Positions 1-11,640 of a stretch of 64,000 bases of DNA are shown here, in pieces. The position numbers were made by a program, and so were the translations under genes. The DNA is taken from contig JAJFZO010000355.1 of assembly GCA_021397835.1 (NCBI GenBank), positions 1-64,000 of the forward strand, read 5' to 3'. The notes below the pieces were generated by a model. It saw only the letters and a program-made list of their open reading frames with translations. It ran no database searches and was not told the origin of the DNA. The first letter of the stretch is position 1, and the number at the start of each line of letters is the position of its first letter. This DNA is from Moringa oleifera (Eukaryota; Streptophyta; Magnoliopsida; Brassicales; Moringaceae).

Positions 1-4
1 TATC

Positions 5-8
<4 letters not shown>

Positions 9-44
<36 letters not shown>
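9..44. repeat. (AT)n microsatellite
   Basis: Eighteen uninterrupted AT dinucleotides within the first 5S spacer. Confidence 0.95.
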
Positions 45-47
<3 letters not shown>

Positions 48-3000
48 CATTTCCTTCCATTATGCTTTTTTCTTTGACTTATTTCATTTTTTTCTTGTTT
101 TCTTTTCCTTTTCTTTCCTTCTCTTTTTCAATTTTGATACCTTTTTTATTTAATTTCTTCATTTATTGGATTTTATTTTTGTTTCCTCGGTTTTGTCAAG
201 TTTATTTTTTGATTTTTTATTCTTTTTCTTTATTATTTTATTTTCGATATATTCTTAGAATTCATTTTTTAATTTTATTTGATTTTCTTTCATTTCTTTA
301 TAATTTTTTATTTACATTTTTCTTCTTTTTGGTTATTTAAACGTACTTTGGCGAGAGTAGTACTGAAACGGGTGATTGCTGCCAAGAAATTCTCGTGTTG
401 CATCCTTTTTTTTGGGTAACAATATTTTTTGATTTTTGATTTATTTTCTTTTCTTCCATTTGATGATCTTTCATTTCCTTCCATTATGCTCTTTTCTTTG
501 ATTTTTGTTATTTATTTTATTATTTTCTTTTTCTTTTCCTTTTCTCTTTTTCAATTTTGATAACTTTTTTATTTAATTTCATCATTTTATTGGATTTCAT
601 TTTTGTTTCTTTGATTTTGTTAGGTTTATTTTTCAATTTTCTTGATTCCTTCTCTTTACATATTGATTTTCAATATATTCTTAGAATTTATTTTTCTAAT
701 TTCATTTGATTTTCTTTCCTATTTCATTTCGTTTCTTTTCTTTGCTTCATATTTAATTTTTTTCATTGTTCATGATTTTCACATTATTACTTTTTTTGGA
801 TGTTCTTTTTACTTATTTGTTTTAGAATTTTTTTTTCTTGTATTTTTTAATTTATTTTCATATAATTTTTATTATTTAAACGTACTTTGGTGAGAGTGGT
901 ACTAAGATGGGTGATTCTTTCTAAGAAATTCTTGTATTGCATCCTTTTTTAAGATAAAAATATTTTTTTGATTTTTTAAAATTTAGTTTTTTTATTTTCT
1001 TCTATTTGAAGATCTTTCATTTTTATTTTTTATTTTTGCATTTCCTTCCATTATGCTCTTTTCTTTGACTTGTTTTATTTATTTCCTGTTTTCTTTTCCT
1101 TTTCTTTCCTTTCTTTTCTTTTTCAATTTTGATAACTTTTTTGTTTAATTTTTTCATTTTATTGGATTTTATTTTTGTTTCCTCGATTTTGTAAGGTTTA
1201 TTTTTCGATTTTCTTTGATTCTTTTTCTTTATTATTTGATTTTCGGTATATTCTTAGAATTTGTTTTTTAATTTTATTTGATTTTCTTTCTTATTTGATT
1301 TTTTTTCTTTTCTTTATTATTTTTGGTTTACTTTTTTCTTCTTTTTGGTTATTTAAATGTGCTTTGGTGAGAATAGTACTAGGACAGGTGATTCCTACTA
1401 AGAAATTCTCGTGTTGCATCCTTTTTTTTGGATAAAAATATTTTTTGATTTTTGCTTTATTTTCTTTTCTTCCGTTTGATGATCTTTCATTTTCTTTTTT
1501 TTTTTTTTTTGCATTTCCTTCCATTATGCTCTTTTCTTTGATTTTTGTTATTTATTTTATTTTTTCTTTTTTTCCTTTTCTTTTTTCTCTCTTTCAATTT
1601 TGATAACTTTTTTATTTAATTTCATCATTTTATTCTATTGGATTTTATTCTTGTTTCTTTGATTTTGTTAAGTTTATTTTCAATTTTCTTTGATTCCTTT
1701 TCTTTGCTGTTTGATTTTCGATATATTCTTAGAATTTATTTTTTTTAATTTCTTTTGATTTTCCTCCCTATTTCATTTCGTTTCTTTTCCTTGCGTTCAT
1801 ATTTTATTTTTTTCATCTTCATGATTTTTATACTATTTCTTTTTTTATGTTCTTTTTATTTATTTATTCTAGACTTTTTATTTTCTTCTATTTTTTAATT
1901 TATTTTCATAAAATTTTTATTATTTAAATGTGCTTTGGCGAGAGTGGTACTAGGATGGGTGATTCCTTCTAAGAAATTCTTGTATTGCATCCTTTTTTAA
2001 AATAAAAATATTTTTTGATTTCTTAAAATTTGGTTTATTTTCATTTCTTCCATTTAAAGATCTTTCATTTTTTTTTTTGCATTTCCTGCCATTATGCTCT
2101 TTTCTTTGACTTATTTTATTTATTTCCTTTTTTCTTTTCCTTTTCTTTCCTTTCTTCTCTTTTTCAATTTTGATTACTTTTTTATTTCATTTCTTTATTT
2201 TAGTGGATTTTATTTTTGTTTCCTCAGTTTTGTAAGGTTTTTTTTTCGATTTTCTTTGATTCTCTTTCTTTATTATTTGATTTTCAGTATATTCTTAGAA
2301 TTTTTTTTTAATTTTATTTGATTTTCTTTCTTTTTTTTATTTTTTTATTATATTTTTCTTCTTTTTGGTTATTTAAACATACTTTGGCGAGAGTAGTACT
2401 AGGATGGGTGATTCCTGCTAAGAAATTCTCGTGTTGCATCTTTTTTTTTTTTATAAAAATGTTTTTTGATTTTTGATTTATTTTCTTTTCTTCCATTTTA
2501 TGATCTTTCATTTTTTTTTTTTGTTGCTTTTCCATCCGTTATGCTCTTTTCTTTGATTTTTGTTATTTTTTTTTATTTTTTTTTCTTTTCCTTTTCTCTT
2601 TTTCAATTTTGATAACTTTTTTATTTAATTTCATCATTTTATTGGATTTCATTTTTGTTTCTTTGATTTTGTTAGGTTTATTTTCAATTTTCTTTGATTC
2701 CTTTTCTTTAGTATTTGATTTTCAATATATTCTTAGAATTTATTTTTTTTTAAATTTCATTTGATTTTCTTTCCTATTTCATATCATTTCTTTTCCTTGC
2801 TTTCATATTTAATTCTTTTCATCTTACATGATTTTTACATTATTACTTTTTTTTATGTTCTTTTTATTTATTTGTTCTAGACTTTTAATTTCGTTTTATT
2901 TTTTAATTTATTTTCATATAATTTTTATTATTTAAACGTGCTTTGGCGAGAGTGGTACTATTATGGGTGGTTCCTTCTAAGAAATTCTCATATTGCATCT

Positions 3001-3370
3001 TTTTTTAAGATAAAAATATTTTTTTGATTTTTTAAATTTTTTTATTTTCTTTTCTTCCATTTGAAGATCTTTTTTTTTTTTTTTTTTGCATTTCCTTCTA
3101 TTATGCTCTTTTTTCATATTGCAGTTCTCTTGATTTTTTTTAACAAATTTTTTTCTTTTGTCACACCTTTTGCTTTTGGATAAAAAAAATATTTTTGAAT
3201 TTGTATTATTTTTTTCTTAATTTGATGATCTTTCATTTTATTTTTATTTTTTAAATTTTCCTCCTTTATGCCTTTTTTTATGATTTTCTTTCGTATTTTC
3301 TTTTAATATTTTTCGTATTTTTTTATTTATGATTTTGTGTTTTCATTTTCAATACTTTTTGAATTTTCTA

Positions 3371-3482
3371 GGTGCAGTCATACCAGCATTGATGCATTGG
3401 ATTCTAATAGAACTCCGAAGTTAATGGCGAGAGTAGTGCTAGGATGAGTGGTTCCTTCAAGGAAATACCCATGTTGCACCCT
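3371..3482 (+). pseudogene. 5S rRNA pseudogene, box A-IE junction deleted
   Basis: Matches the plant 5S gene from the 5' end (GTCATACCAGCATTGATGCA) to the 3' end (ATGTTGCACC). About 10 nt are missing between GAAGTTAA and GGCGAGAG, which removes the end of box A. Box C reads GTGCTAGGATGAGTGG. Followed by a T-run, as in 5S spacers. Confidence 0.8.
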
Positions 3483-3603
3483 TCTATTTTTTTTTTGAAA
3501 AATTTATTTTTAAAATATACTATTTTTAATTTATTTTCTTTTCTTCATTTAGATTTATTTTTTTGTGATTATATTTTTTATTTTCAATGATTTTTAGATT
3601 TTT

Positions 3604-3723
3604 GGGTGTGATCACATAAGTATTATTGCATTGGATCCCATTAGAACTCTGAAGTTAAGCGTACTTAAGCGAGAGTAGCATAGGATGGGTGATTCCTCCT
3701 TGAAAATCCTCGTGTTGTACCCT
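3604..3723 (+). pseudogene. 5S rRNA pseudogene, full length
   Basis: About 120 nt, the normal 5S length, from GGGTGTGATCACATAAG to CGTGTTGTACCC. Box A survives as GAAGTTAAGCGTACTTAAGC and box C as GCATAGGATGGGTGA. Several transitions would disrupt the helices. Confidence 0.82.
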
Positions 3724-3885
3724 CTTTTTTTTTAATAAAAAATATTTTTAGATTTTATTATTTTTGTTTTTTAGTTTTTTTCCTTTTGATTATTTTTTTA
3801 TTTTTGTTTCTTTTTTCTATTATTTTTTATGTTTTTATATTAATTTTATTATTTTCTTTCATCTTTAATATTTTTTAAACTTTAA

Positions 3886-4003
3886 GGCTCGATCATACTA
3901 GCAATAATGCTTCGGATCCCATAAGAACTCCAAAGTTAGGTGTGGTTGAACGAGAATAGTACTAGCATGGGTAGTTCTCTTGAGAAATCCTTGTGTTGCA
4001 CCC
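3886..4003 (+). pseudogene. 5S rRNA pseudogene, full length
   Basis: Runs from GGCTCGATCATACTAGCA to TTGTGTTGCACCC. Box A is altered (AAAGTTAGGTGTGGTTGAAC). The same GGTGTGGTTGA-type variant recurs in the last full unit of arrays 2, 3 and 4, so this position in the array is homologous between blocks. Confidence 0.8.
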
Positions 4004-4604
4004 TTTTTTCATAAAATTCTTTTTGTAGATTTTATTATTTTGATTTATTTTTTCTTTTGCTTGATTATTTAAGTGTGTTTTGGTGAGAGTAATACTAAGA
4101 TGAGTGATTTCTCTTGGAAAATTCTCAAGTTGCATCCTTTTTTTGGATAAAAATATGTTTAATTTTTGGTTTATTTTCTTTTCTTCCATTTGATGATCTT
4201 CTATTTTTTATTTTTGGATTTTCGTCCGTTATGCTCTTTTCTTTGATTTTTGTTATTTTTTATTTATTTCCTTTTTTCTTTTCCTTTTCTTTTCTTTCTT
4301 CTCTTTTTCAATTTTGATAACTTTTTTTTTAATTTCTTCATTTCATTGTATTTTCTTTTCGTTTCTTTGGTTTTCTAGATTTCTTTTTCAATTTTCTTTG
4401 ATTCCCTGTTCTTTATTGTTTGATTTCCAATATATTTTTCAATTTTTTAATTTTATTTGATTTTCTTTCCTATTTCATTTCCTTTCTTTTCTTTTCTTTT
4501 TTCTTAATTTTTCACCTTTTATGATTTTTTTTTTACTTTATTCCTTTTTTAGAGTTTTTTATTTTCCCTTGATTTTTTTTATTTTATTTTAACACTAATT
4601 ATCG

Positions 4605-7600
4605 ACCTGATTTGTATTTAACTTTTTATTGCGCATAAAACACAAAGAATGAGAATTCAAGCATTAAACATGCATTTTCTTTCTTGGGGAAGACCTATGA
4701 TTTGATTGTAAATTTTCTTGAATATCTTAATGTGGTCGTGAGTATTGCAAGAAGATCGGTAGAGTATTTTTTTTTCAAATTTTCTATTTCGATTTATTTG
4801 TATGTTTGAAGGCTATTAGCAATATGTATGTCTATGAGCTTGCACAATAAAATGCAAGTTATTTAATTTTGAACAATTTTAGAAATTTGTGACTCGATTT
4901 GCATTCTTATTTCCCATTTATGAAACAAGGCCTTTTAATCATAGTTATAGTTTGATCGTATTACGATGTCATCATGAGGCTAACTATGTATCTTTTTTTT
5001 TAAAGGTTGTTTGAGTATTGGTTTCAACGGAGTTAGAACCAAATTATGGTTCATAAATTACAATCTTCTCTTTAAACCTTATTATGCTATAGTTGGAATC
5101 CTTTCGCTTTTCTTGTTTTTCGTTCTTGTACTTCTAATTTCTAGTAGAAAAAATATTTTAACTTAATTAAAGATAAAATTAGAAATTTCATTAAGATAAT
5201 TTTTCTTTTTTTTTTTCTAAATGATTATAAGTCACATGTGCGTCATATATCACAAGAGTATCTTCAATGAGAAAGACATGGTTATGCTTACTTGCAGAAT
5301 TGTCTTGTATGACTCAAATTGATTAGGCAGAAGGTACGAACAATTATTTGATTCTAAAGATTCTTTCACTTACTATTTAAAACCGCTTAGTGATCACTAA
5401 AACTTCATGCTATCTTTCTTTATTCTTTTTATTTATAATAATAAGTGGTGCAGTTTAAGGCGTCATTGATCCTTTAAAGTCTTGTGTTCTTAAGGTACAC
5501 TAGGCTTTATTCTCCCTTCAATCAAAATTATGGTGTAACCATCAATAACTTGTAGAAATTTATGGTGAAATAGAGCAAAATTTGTTACTCTATGAATTCA
5601 CGTGGTACCGAGGACATTTACACTTCATGAAATGAAGTCATTCTTGAAGACGAAAGGCTACTTACACCTCTTAATAGTTGGCAAAAAATCAATCCATGGG
5701 TCCAGGAGTTGGTACAAACCAATTGGTTGCATCGATATGTTTTGCGATTGTTTTGTACAATACCTTCTGCTTCAAGGATGCAACCCTGAGGTAATATAAG
5801 TATTGCATCAAGATATGTTTCATGGAGTTTTAAAGGGTTAAACCAAATGTAAATGTCCACCTTAGTGATTTAAAGCTTGTTTTAGTAATGGAGTTAAGGA
5901 TAGTGTATCATTTGATTCTTAAAGCAATTAGTGGAGATATCAAGCTAATAAATGGGTAACTCATCCTAAAGACATTTTCGCATTTGAAAATAATGGTGAT
6001 GCCAATCTTGTTACCAGTTAGGTGACTTTCTTATGTTCCTATGTTACTCTTGCTTTTCTGTCGCTTGGACTTTGAATATGTCATTGTAACATCTCTAATT
6101 GTAGTTGTCCAGGATTATAAATTAGGTGGTAAAAAATTTCTTATGCACATATTTCACTCTCAAAAAATAAAAGGAAAAATAGCTAAAATTAAAAATGCAT
6201 TTATCAAAAGTTGCCAAAATTTACAGAATTTACAGAACCAAGGCCTCATAAGGTCAAACGGAGTATCTCTTACTTTGCACTTCCAATAAATTTTACACAC
6301 AAGTAGCTATAGCTGTGAACAATGAACAACAAAAACTTTTCATTTAATCTTTTCCTACTAAAATACTATGCCTTCTTTAATTATTTCAAGTAGCAAGTAA
6401 TAACACTTATAGGGTTGGGGAGTGACTCTTCCAACACACAGCACTGATGAAGTAAGATCCTGCATTTTCATCATTATCATCCATATCAAGTGAGCGAAAT
6501 CCATGCCATGTCACAAGTTCGAAGACTTCTTGCAACGTGGCACCTTATACCAGTTAGTTTTCAAGCTAACATGCATAAACATCAACCACCACTTCAATTG
6601 TTTTCTTACCTTATCGTAGATGTATACTTGGTTTGTTTAACTGCCACATGGGATGTAGTGGCTGCTAACCATTATTGTTAGTCTCCATGAATAAGTATGA
6701 GGTCCTGTTTTGCTACATGTTGACCCATTAGCATGAATGGTTAATAAAATTAATAAAGTAATCGGCTTGTCAAGCCTTTCAATACAACAAATAGTTCGGT
6801 TGGGTAGAGCTTCAGATTGTGCTTCATAAGCCATAAATGATGCTTCCCTTCTCTATCAAAAAGGGAAAAGTCAATTATGATCAGTATCACACCTCTTATT
6901 TATTCCTCTTCTTCATTACAAATTAAAATAAAAATGAAAAACCTACTAATGATAGTTGATCGAGAAACAACATAGTTTAAATGAAATTTTATAAAAAACA
7001 TTTAATATAATTTAAATGAACTTTCAAAAAAAAAAAAAAGAACACATAAATTTAATATAGTTTAAATGCGATCTCAAAATCATGCTAAATATTTAAATCC
7101 AATTTTTAAAAAAATTAAAAAAATCATATATATGAATATATATATATATATATAAAAATTTAAGACTTCATATAAGAAAAAAAAAATATTTAGACATGCA
7201 AACTTAATATAATTTAAATGAAACTTCAAAGTTATGTTAGATGTTCAAGCCTAAAATTCTTTTCTTAAAATCAAATCCAGAAAAATCATATAAATATATG
7301 AAAAAGTTTTTTACTAGCGTGCAATTAAAAAAACTGTTGACCATAGCACCTAATGTAGAGTCCTAAAATCAACCTTGCAAGAGGGAAAGCTACTTGACTT
7401 TTCCATAAGGGATGACATTCTAGGTTTACTTATTGGTATTGGGAATGCAGAAGGTGCTAGTTTTAGTTGATGCAAGATACCATCAAGGAATTCTTCAATC
7501 TCACTTTGCTCATATTAGAAACATCGTCAACATTGGAGGCATTGCTATCTGGTTAGTTAAGAACATGTATAAATTTATGTTTTCTCTTGAATGCAAGTAG

Positions 7601-8536
7601 TTACTGGAAACAAGATATGCATTAGCAGGAAATACAACTTTAAAAGAAACAAGATGATAGAGAGACCTTTCAACCTGTCTCATAGAAAGAAAGAAGTGTC
7701 CTGCATGCTTGAGCTCAATCTTTTGCTACCAGATTTTCTTAGTAAGTAAAATGATGAACAAGCTTAAGTAACTCAGCACTTAGTCTATTAAACCACTAAA
7801 ATTGCTGTTAGGTGTTGATGCAAAATTTCGTTGGTTAAAGACTGAGATTAAGCTTGGCTCATACATATCAATCTGAAGCCATTCTAACCTTGTAATCCCC
7901 ACTCGCTAAAAGAAGGTCTCATTTTCTAGTAAGCACGGTTATAAGAGAAACCAGGAGCCATCTATAGAAACCTCTGGAAGAACATCCTTATTATTTAATA
8001 GCTCCAATGGAGTAAACCTGGCATTTAATATAAAGAATAGAGCAATTACCTCCCAAGTTGGAGGAAGAGGGTTGATCTGGTTCAAAATCTCCTTAATAAT
8101 CCCGTTGATCGTACATAGCTAATGCCTTATCCATGCCTGAGAAATGCACAAGTTGTAGAGATCCAAACTCAAAGCACTTAGCAAAGGAACCATAACTGAT
8201 ATCCTGATTATGGATACATCAGTACTATAGATGGCAGGGCAGCACCAGATGGGGAAAGCACATTAGCAAAGGCAACTGGAATTGGATACACGCTATATGC
8301 AATCAGTCCGGCCAAGCCCAATGCAGTCGTGTTTACATGATTGCTGCAGTCAGCCCAGCCCAATTATAGAGTTACATTATCGCTGGAGTGAGTCCAGCCC
8401 AGCTTTGACCACTCTCCAAAGCAAACATGAAAAATGCATATGTGATATTATTCCTCAAGTGCTCCTCATAACGGCTATTTCTGTTCACATTTTTGGCGTG
8501 GAATTGTACCAATACTAAATGCTCTAAGAAAATCGT
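4605..8536. other. Low-copy-looking sequence, no recognised gene
   Basis: About 3.9 kb without a reading frame longer than about 80 codons that I can identify. Around 6985-7300 a motif like TTTAATATAATTTAAATGAA recurs (near 7001, 7051 and 7205) in AT-rich DNA, and a short (AT)n lies at 7138-7155. Around 8290-8405 a roughly 40-bp motif containing CCAGCCCA is repeated two to three times. Base composition is more balanced than in the neighbouring 5S array, so this may be old intergenic or intronic DNA. Confidence 0.5.
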
Positions 8537-8761
8537 ATGCAATCAAAAGATTGGATCTCTCAAAGGCAACGACGAAGAGGAGGATTCACGTCGCAGATGC
8601 CGCTCTATGGTGGAATATTTGGTTGCTTGTTAGTAGTGCTCTCAATTGTAGCATTTTTGAGCTACAAATCTCCGTTTTTGTATCCTAAGGATGAGGTCTC
8701 TTTCCCAGATCTGTGCCAAGAGCTTGTCAATCCTACTATTCTTGAAATTGGGAGACATTAA
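8537..8761 (+). CDS. Orphan short ORF, single-pass membrane anchor (possible first exon)
   Basis: 74 codons from ATG. Residues about 9-14 form a basic stretch (SQRQRRRGG). A hydrophobic segment at about residues 25-45 (GGIFGCLLVVLSIVAFLSYK) is followed by a polar tail. This basic-then-hydrophobic layout is typical of type II (Golgi-type) signal anchors, so it could be the first exon of a glycosyltransferase-like protein, but I do not recognise the family. GC content is higher than in flanking DNA. No downstream exon was found before the MULE begins about 750 bp later. It may be a gene fragment. Confidence 0.3.
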   Translation: MQSKDWISQRQRRRGGFTSQMPLYGGIFGCLLVVLSIVAFLSYKSPFLYPKDEVSFPDLCQELVNPTILEIGRH

Positions 8762-9497
8762 CTTGTTTCACTTTTTGTATTCATATTACAGAGGCAAAAT
8801 TTAGAAAGAGCAAAGTTAGATTTGTTGACTGATAAGCTAGAAGGCTAAAGTGATTCAAATGATGGGAACTGACGGTCTAACCCTTTGCTAATGATGGTTG
8901 CATACAAGAAATGGGAGACGATTCTATGAGAGGTTAGTATAATTACCTTATCATCGTTCGAAGATGTGTTGCCTGGGAAATAAATGGTTGGCTTTGCTCA
9001 ATCACCAGTTCTTATTGCAATTTGTATTCTTATGTATGATTTTCTCAACATGTCATTAAACATCATCGAACATACCCATATAAGTGACAAAGCAAGCAAA
9101 AATTGACGGATAGAATTTGAATCATAAATCAATTAGTTAAGAACATCCCAGAACATTGTATAAAAAGAAACAATATGAAATAACAATCCTAAACTGAGTG
9201 AGAGACACATTTTTTTTCATGCAATCAAGATCCACCATCAAACACAATGAATCTTCTTTTTTCCTGATCTACATACTTTAATTATCAAAAAGATCATATG
9301 CATAGGTACCCGTATAGTATGTTTGTAAGCAATTTGATATAATGTAATGAAAGAGAAATGAAAAGAAAATTTAAAGAGTAAATCTGCATCTAGGTGAAGA
9401 ATGAAGAAGAAACAAACAGAGCTTGTAATTTCAGGAGGTATTTTACTCATGCTACACATATTGCTATACCTCATAACAGTTGAGAACAGAAAACCTA
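8762..9497. other. Left flank of the MULE, no gene seen
   Basis: AT-rich, without a convincing coding region. The minus-strand frames at 9238-9661 have no domain signature and run across the MULE boundary, so they are not genes. Confidence 0.5.
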
Positions 9498-9506
9498 AAA
9501 ACTTTA
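9498..9506. repeat. Left 9-bp target-site duplication of the MULE
   Basis: AAAACTTTA, identical to the nine bases directly right of the element (20176-20184). Nine bp is the characteristic duplication length of Mutator-superfamily transposition. Confidence 0.88.
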
Positions 9507-9625
9507 GGGGAATTTTTATATTTAGGACTCCGAACACACGGTTTTACAAAAATAACTAATATTATTAATTCATATTTTTTAGCACTTTTTGAACAGTTTC
9601 GAACCAAGTTACCCTTAATGAAAGC
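9507..9625 (+). repeat. Left terminal inverted repeat of the MULE
   Basis: Begins GGGGAATTTTTATATTTAGG. Compared with the reverse complement of the right end (GAGGAAATTGACAAAAATG), matching islands occur in the same order: GGTTTTACAAAA versus AGTTTTGTAAAA near offset 35, TTTTTAGCACTT in both near offset 70, and a shared ACCCTTAA further in. Identity is low overall, so the arms have diverged. Confidence 0.65.
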
Positions 9626-11464
9626 AACAATTACATTCCTACTCATTAAATAGAATACCAAAAGTCAAACCAACATTTTCCCCTCACTCTCTAACAGTGT
9701 CTTCATCTCTTCACGTCTCTTGCAACCTCTCTCACTAGATTTAAGTGATTTTGTGTTTATTTTTACAAATTGATTATCTAAAAATATCGATGAACTATCA
9801 AAAGTATTAGAAATCTACAAAGGTACGTTTTAAAACGATTATTTCGACATAAAGTTCAGATTTTTTGCATTTTAGTTACCCATGAACCAAAGCTTCGTAC
9901 GATGTCTGATTCTCCATTTTCTTTTGCATGTTTAATTTTATTTTTGTATATGAAAACTTGATTAAATGCTTCGGTCATGTTTTAAATGATTTAAGTTGTT
10001 ACTTTATGAATCTCTAATGACTGGGTATATTGGTGTGTATTATTTTCATTTTTCTTTCAATACTTTGAGGTTGATTAATTTTTTTGAGAACAATGGGTAT
10101 ATTGGTGTGTATTATGTATGTGAACTGCATTTTACTCTTTCATTTGTGGGGCTTAACCTTAAATTTCGCAAATGTTGCTAACTTGGGTTTAAGTCATATG
10201 AATCTTAACGTATTATTAAAAATCGTAATAACTTCTACGAAATTGTTTCTTCTTTCATAAATTCGTACTTATGCTTTTTTTAGCATTGAGTTTTTATTTT
10301 AAACCTAACATGTTAAGTTTTGTAGTAAGTTTTATACTTGTATCAACATCGTAAGTTTTTGTATTAATTTTTTTAATTTCATATCAAAATTTCATTATTT
10401 ATTTTTTTTCTTGTACAGATGGATGTTATTAAGAAATATTTAATTCCAAAAGAGAGTTGGAAGCTTTCAGCCAAAGTATTGAAGCACTATGATACTGATG
10501 TTACATCAAATATAAAACATGTTTTGAATGACTCTCAAAGGCAGAAGTTCAATACCACCTGCCTTGGTCACTTCTTAGAAGTGAATGAGGATTTCATATT
10601 TTCTAGCTTAATCGTCCACAATTTACTACTTTGACAGATTGAGCAACCTAATGATGAAGAAATGTGGTTTCGATTTGGGAAGCATGAAGTATGTTTTGGT
10701 AAGGAATAATTTTGTTTAATCACTGGGTTGAGATTTGGAGAGCTACCAGATACAAATTTGATTGCACCAAATCAGTTTGGCATCCATGCTAAGTATTTTG
10801 ATGGGAAGAACAAGGTTACCACTAGTTCTGATAAGTCAAAACTACTTGAAGGAGAATTTGATGAAGATTTCGATGATGCAATAAAGCTTGCGTTGGTTTA
10901 CTTACTCAATGCCTTCATCAAAGGCAGTGATGAGCGACAACATATCCCCCAGTGGCATTTTCACCTTGTTGATAACTTAGAAGCATTCAATAGCTTTCCA
11001 TGGAGTACCTTAGTGTACTGTAACTCATTAAGGTATTTCAAAAACGCTCTAACCACTCGAAATACTCGATGTGGGGAATTATCATATAACATATTTGGTT
11101 TTGTATGGGCACTATAGGTATTAAACTTGTTGGTATCTATTTTTATTTATTTTTATGTTTTTATTTACCTTTTCAAAGACTTTGCAACATCTAACTTATC
11201 TTTTTATTCTAAGATTTTTGCATTTGAGGTGATACCTAGCAGGAAGCAGCATGCCACACGAATAGTAAGATCACCATTGCCTAGAATTTGTTAGTGAAAA
11301 TTTGATCATAAGCCACACGGTGGCCACTGTAAGAGGATTTTTACAAACAAGGTACGTTTAAATTCGTATCATTATTGATTGAATTCATATGCAATATATT
11401 ATTTTATTACGTCATTCACACTTAAAAATCGTTATAACAATAGTGAAGTCTTTTTTTTTTTTTT

Positions 11465-11640
11465 TTACATAATCGTGTCAAGATTTATCATTTTCGTACT
11501 AAGATTCACCATTTCGTGCCAATACTCACCATTTTCGTGCCAAGATTCACCATTTTCGTGACCAATATTCATCATTTCGTGCCAAGATTTACCATGTTCG
11601 TGTCAAGTTTTACTATTTACGTGACATCTATTAAAGTCTA
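11465..11640. repeat. Tandem repeat of about 24 bp in MULE intron (TTCGTGCCAAGATTCACCA)
   Basis: About seven variants of TTCGTGCCAAGATTCACCA in a row, in the second intron of the DUF1985-ULP1 gene. A T-run precedes it. Confidence 0.8.

Larger units (their letters stand above)
1..4605 (+). repeat. Degenerate 5S rRNA array 1, mostly 3'-half units
   Basis: Very T-rich tract with recurring relics of the plant 5S rRNA gene. Six 3'-half units begin at about 341, 880, 1357, 1929, 2377 and 2936. Each starts near 5S position 54 (GTGCTTTGGCGAGAG), keeps the intermediate element and box C (GTACTAGGATGGGTGA) and ends with GTGTTGCATCC. Spacings alternate around 460-570 bp, so two spacer types form a dimer of about 1 kb repeated three times. 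Three fuller units follow at 3371, 3604 and 3886, and one more half unit at 4073-4137. All are too mutated to give a normal 5S RNA. The reading frames here (Phe/Leu/Ile-rich) are artefacts of T-runs. Confidence 0.8.

Noticed and set aside
62..340. Phe/Leu/Ile-rich ORFs throughout the T-rich 5S arrays (also 642-893, 24574-25163, 34006-34708)
   Set aside because: They are translations of T-runs in 5S spacers, shift with every repeat copy, and show no domain or conserved start.
5602..6289. Overlapping ORFs at 5602-5860 and 6041-6289
   Set aside because: Short, found on both strands, with no recognisable domain and no splice-supported continuation.
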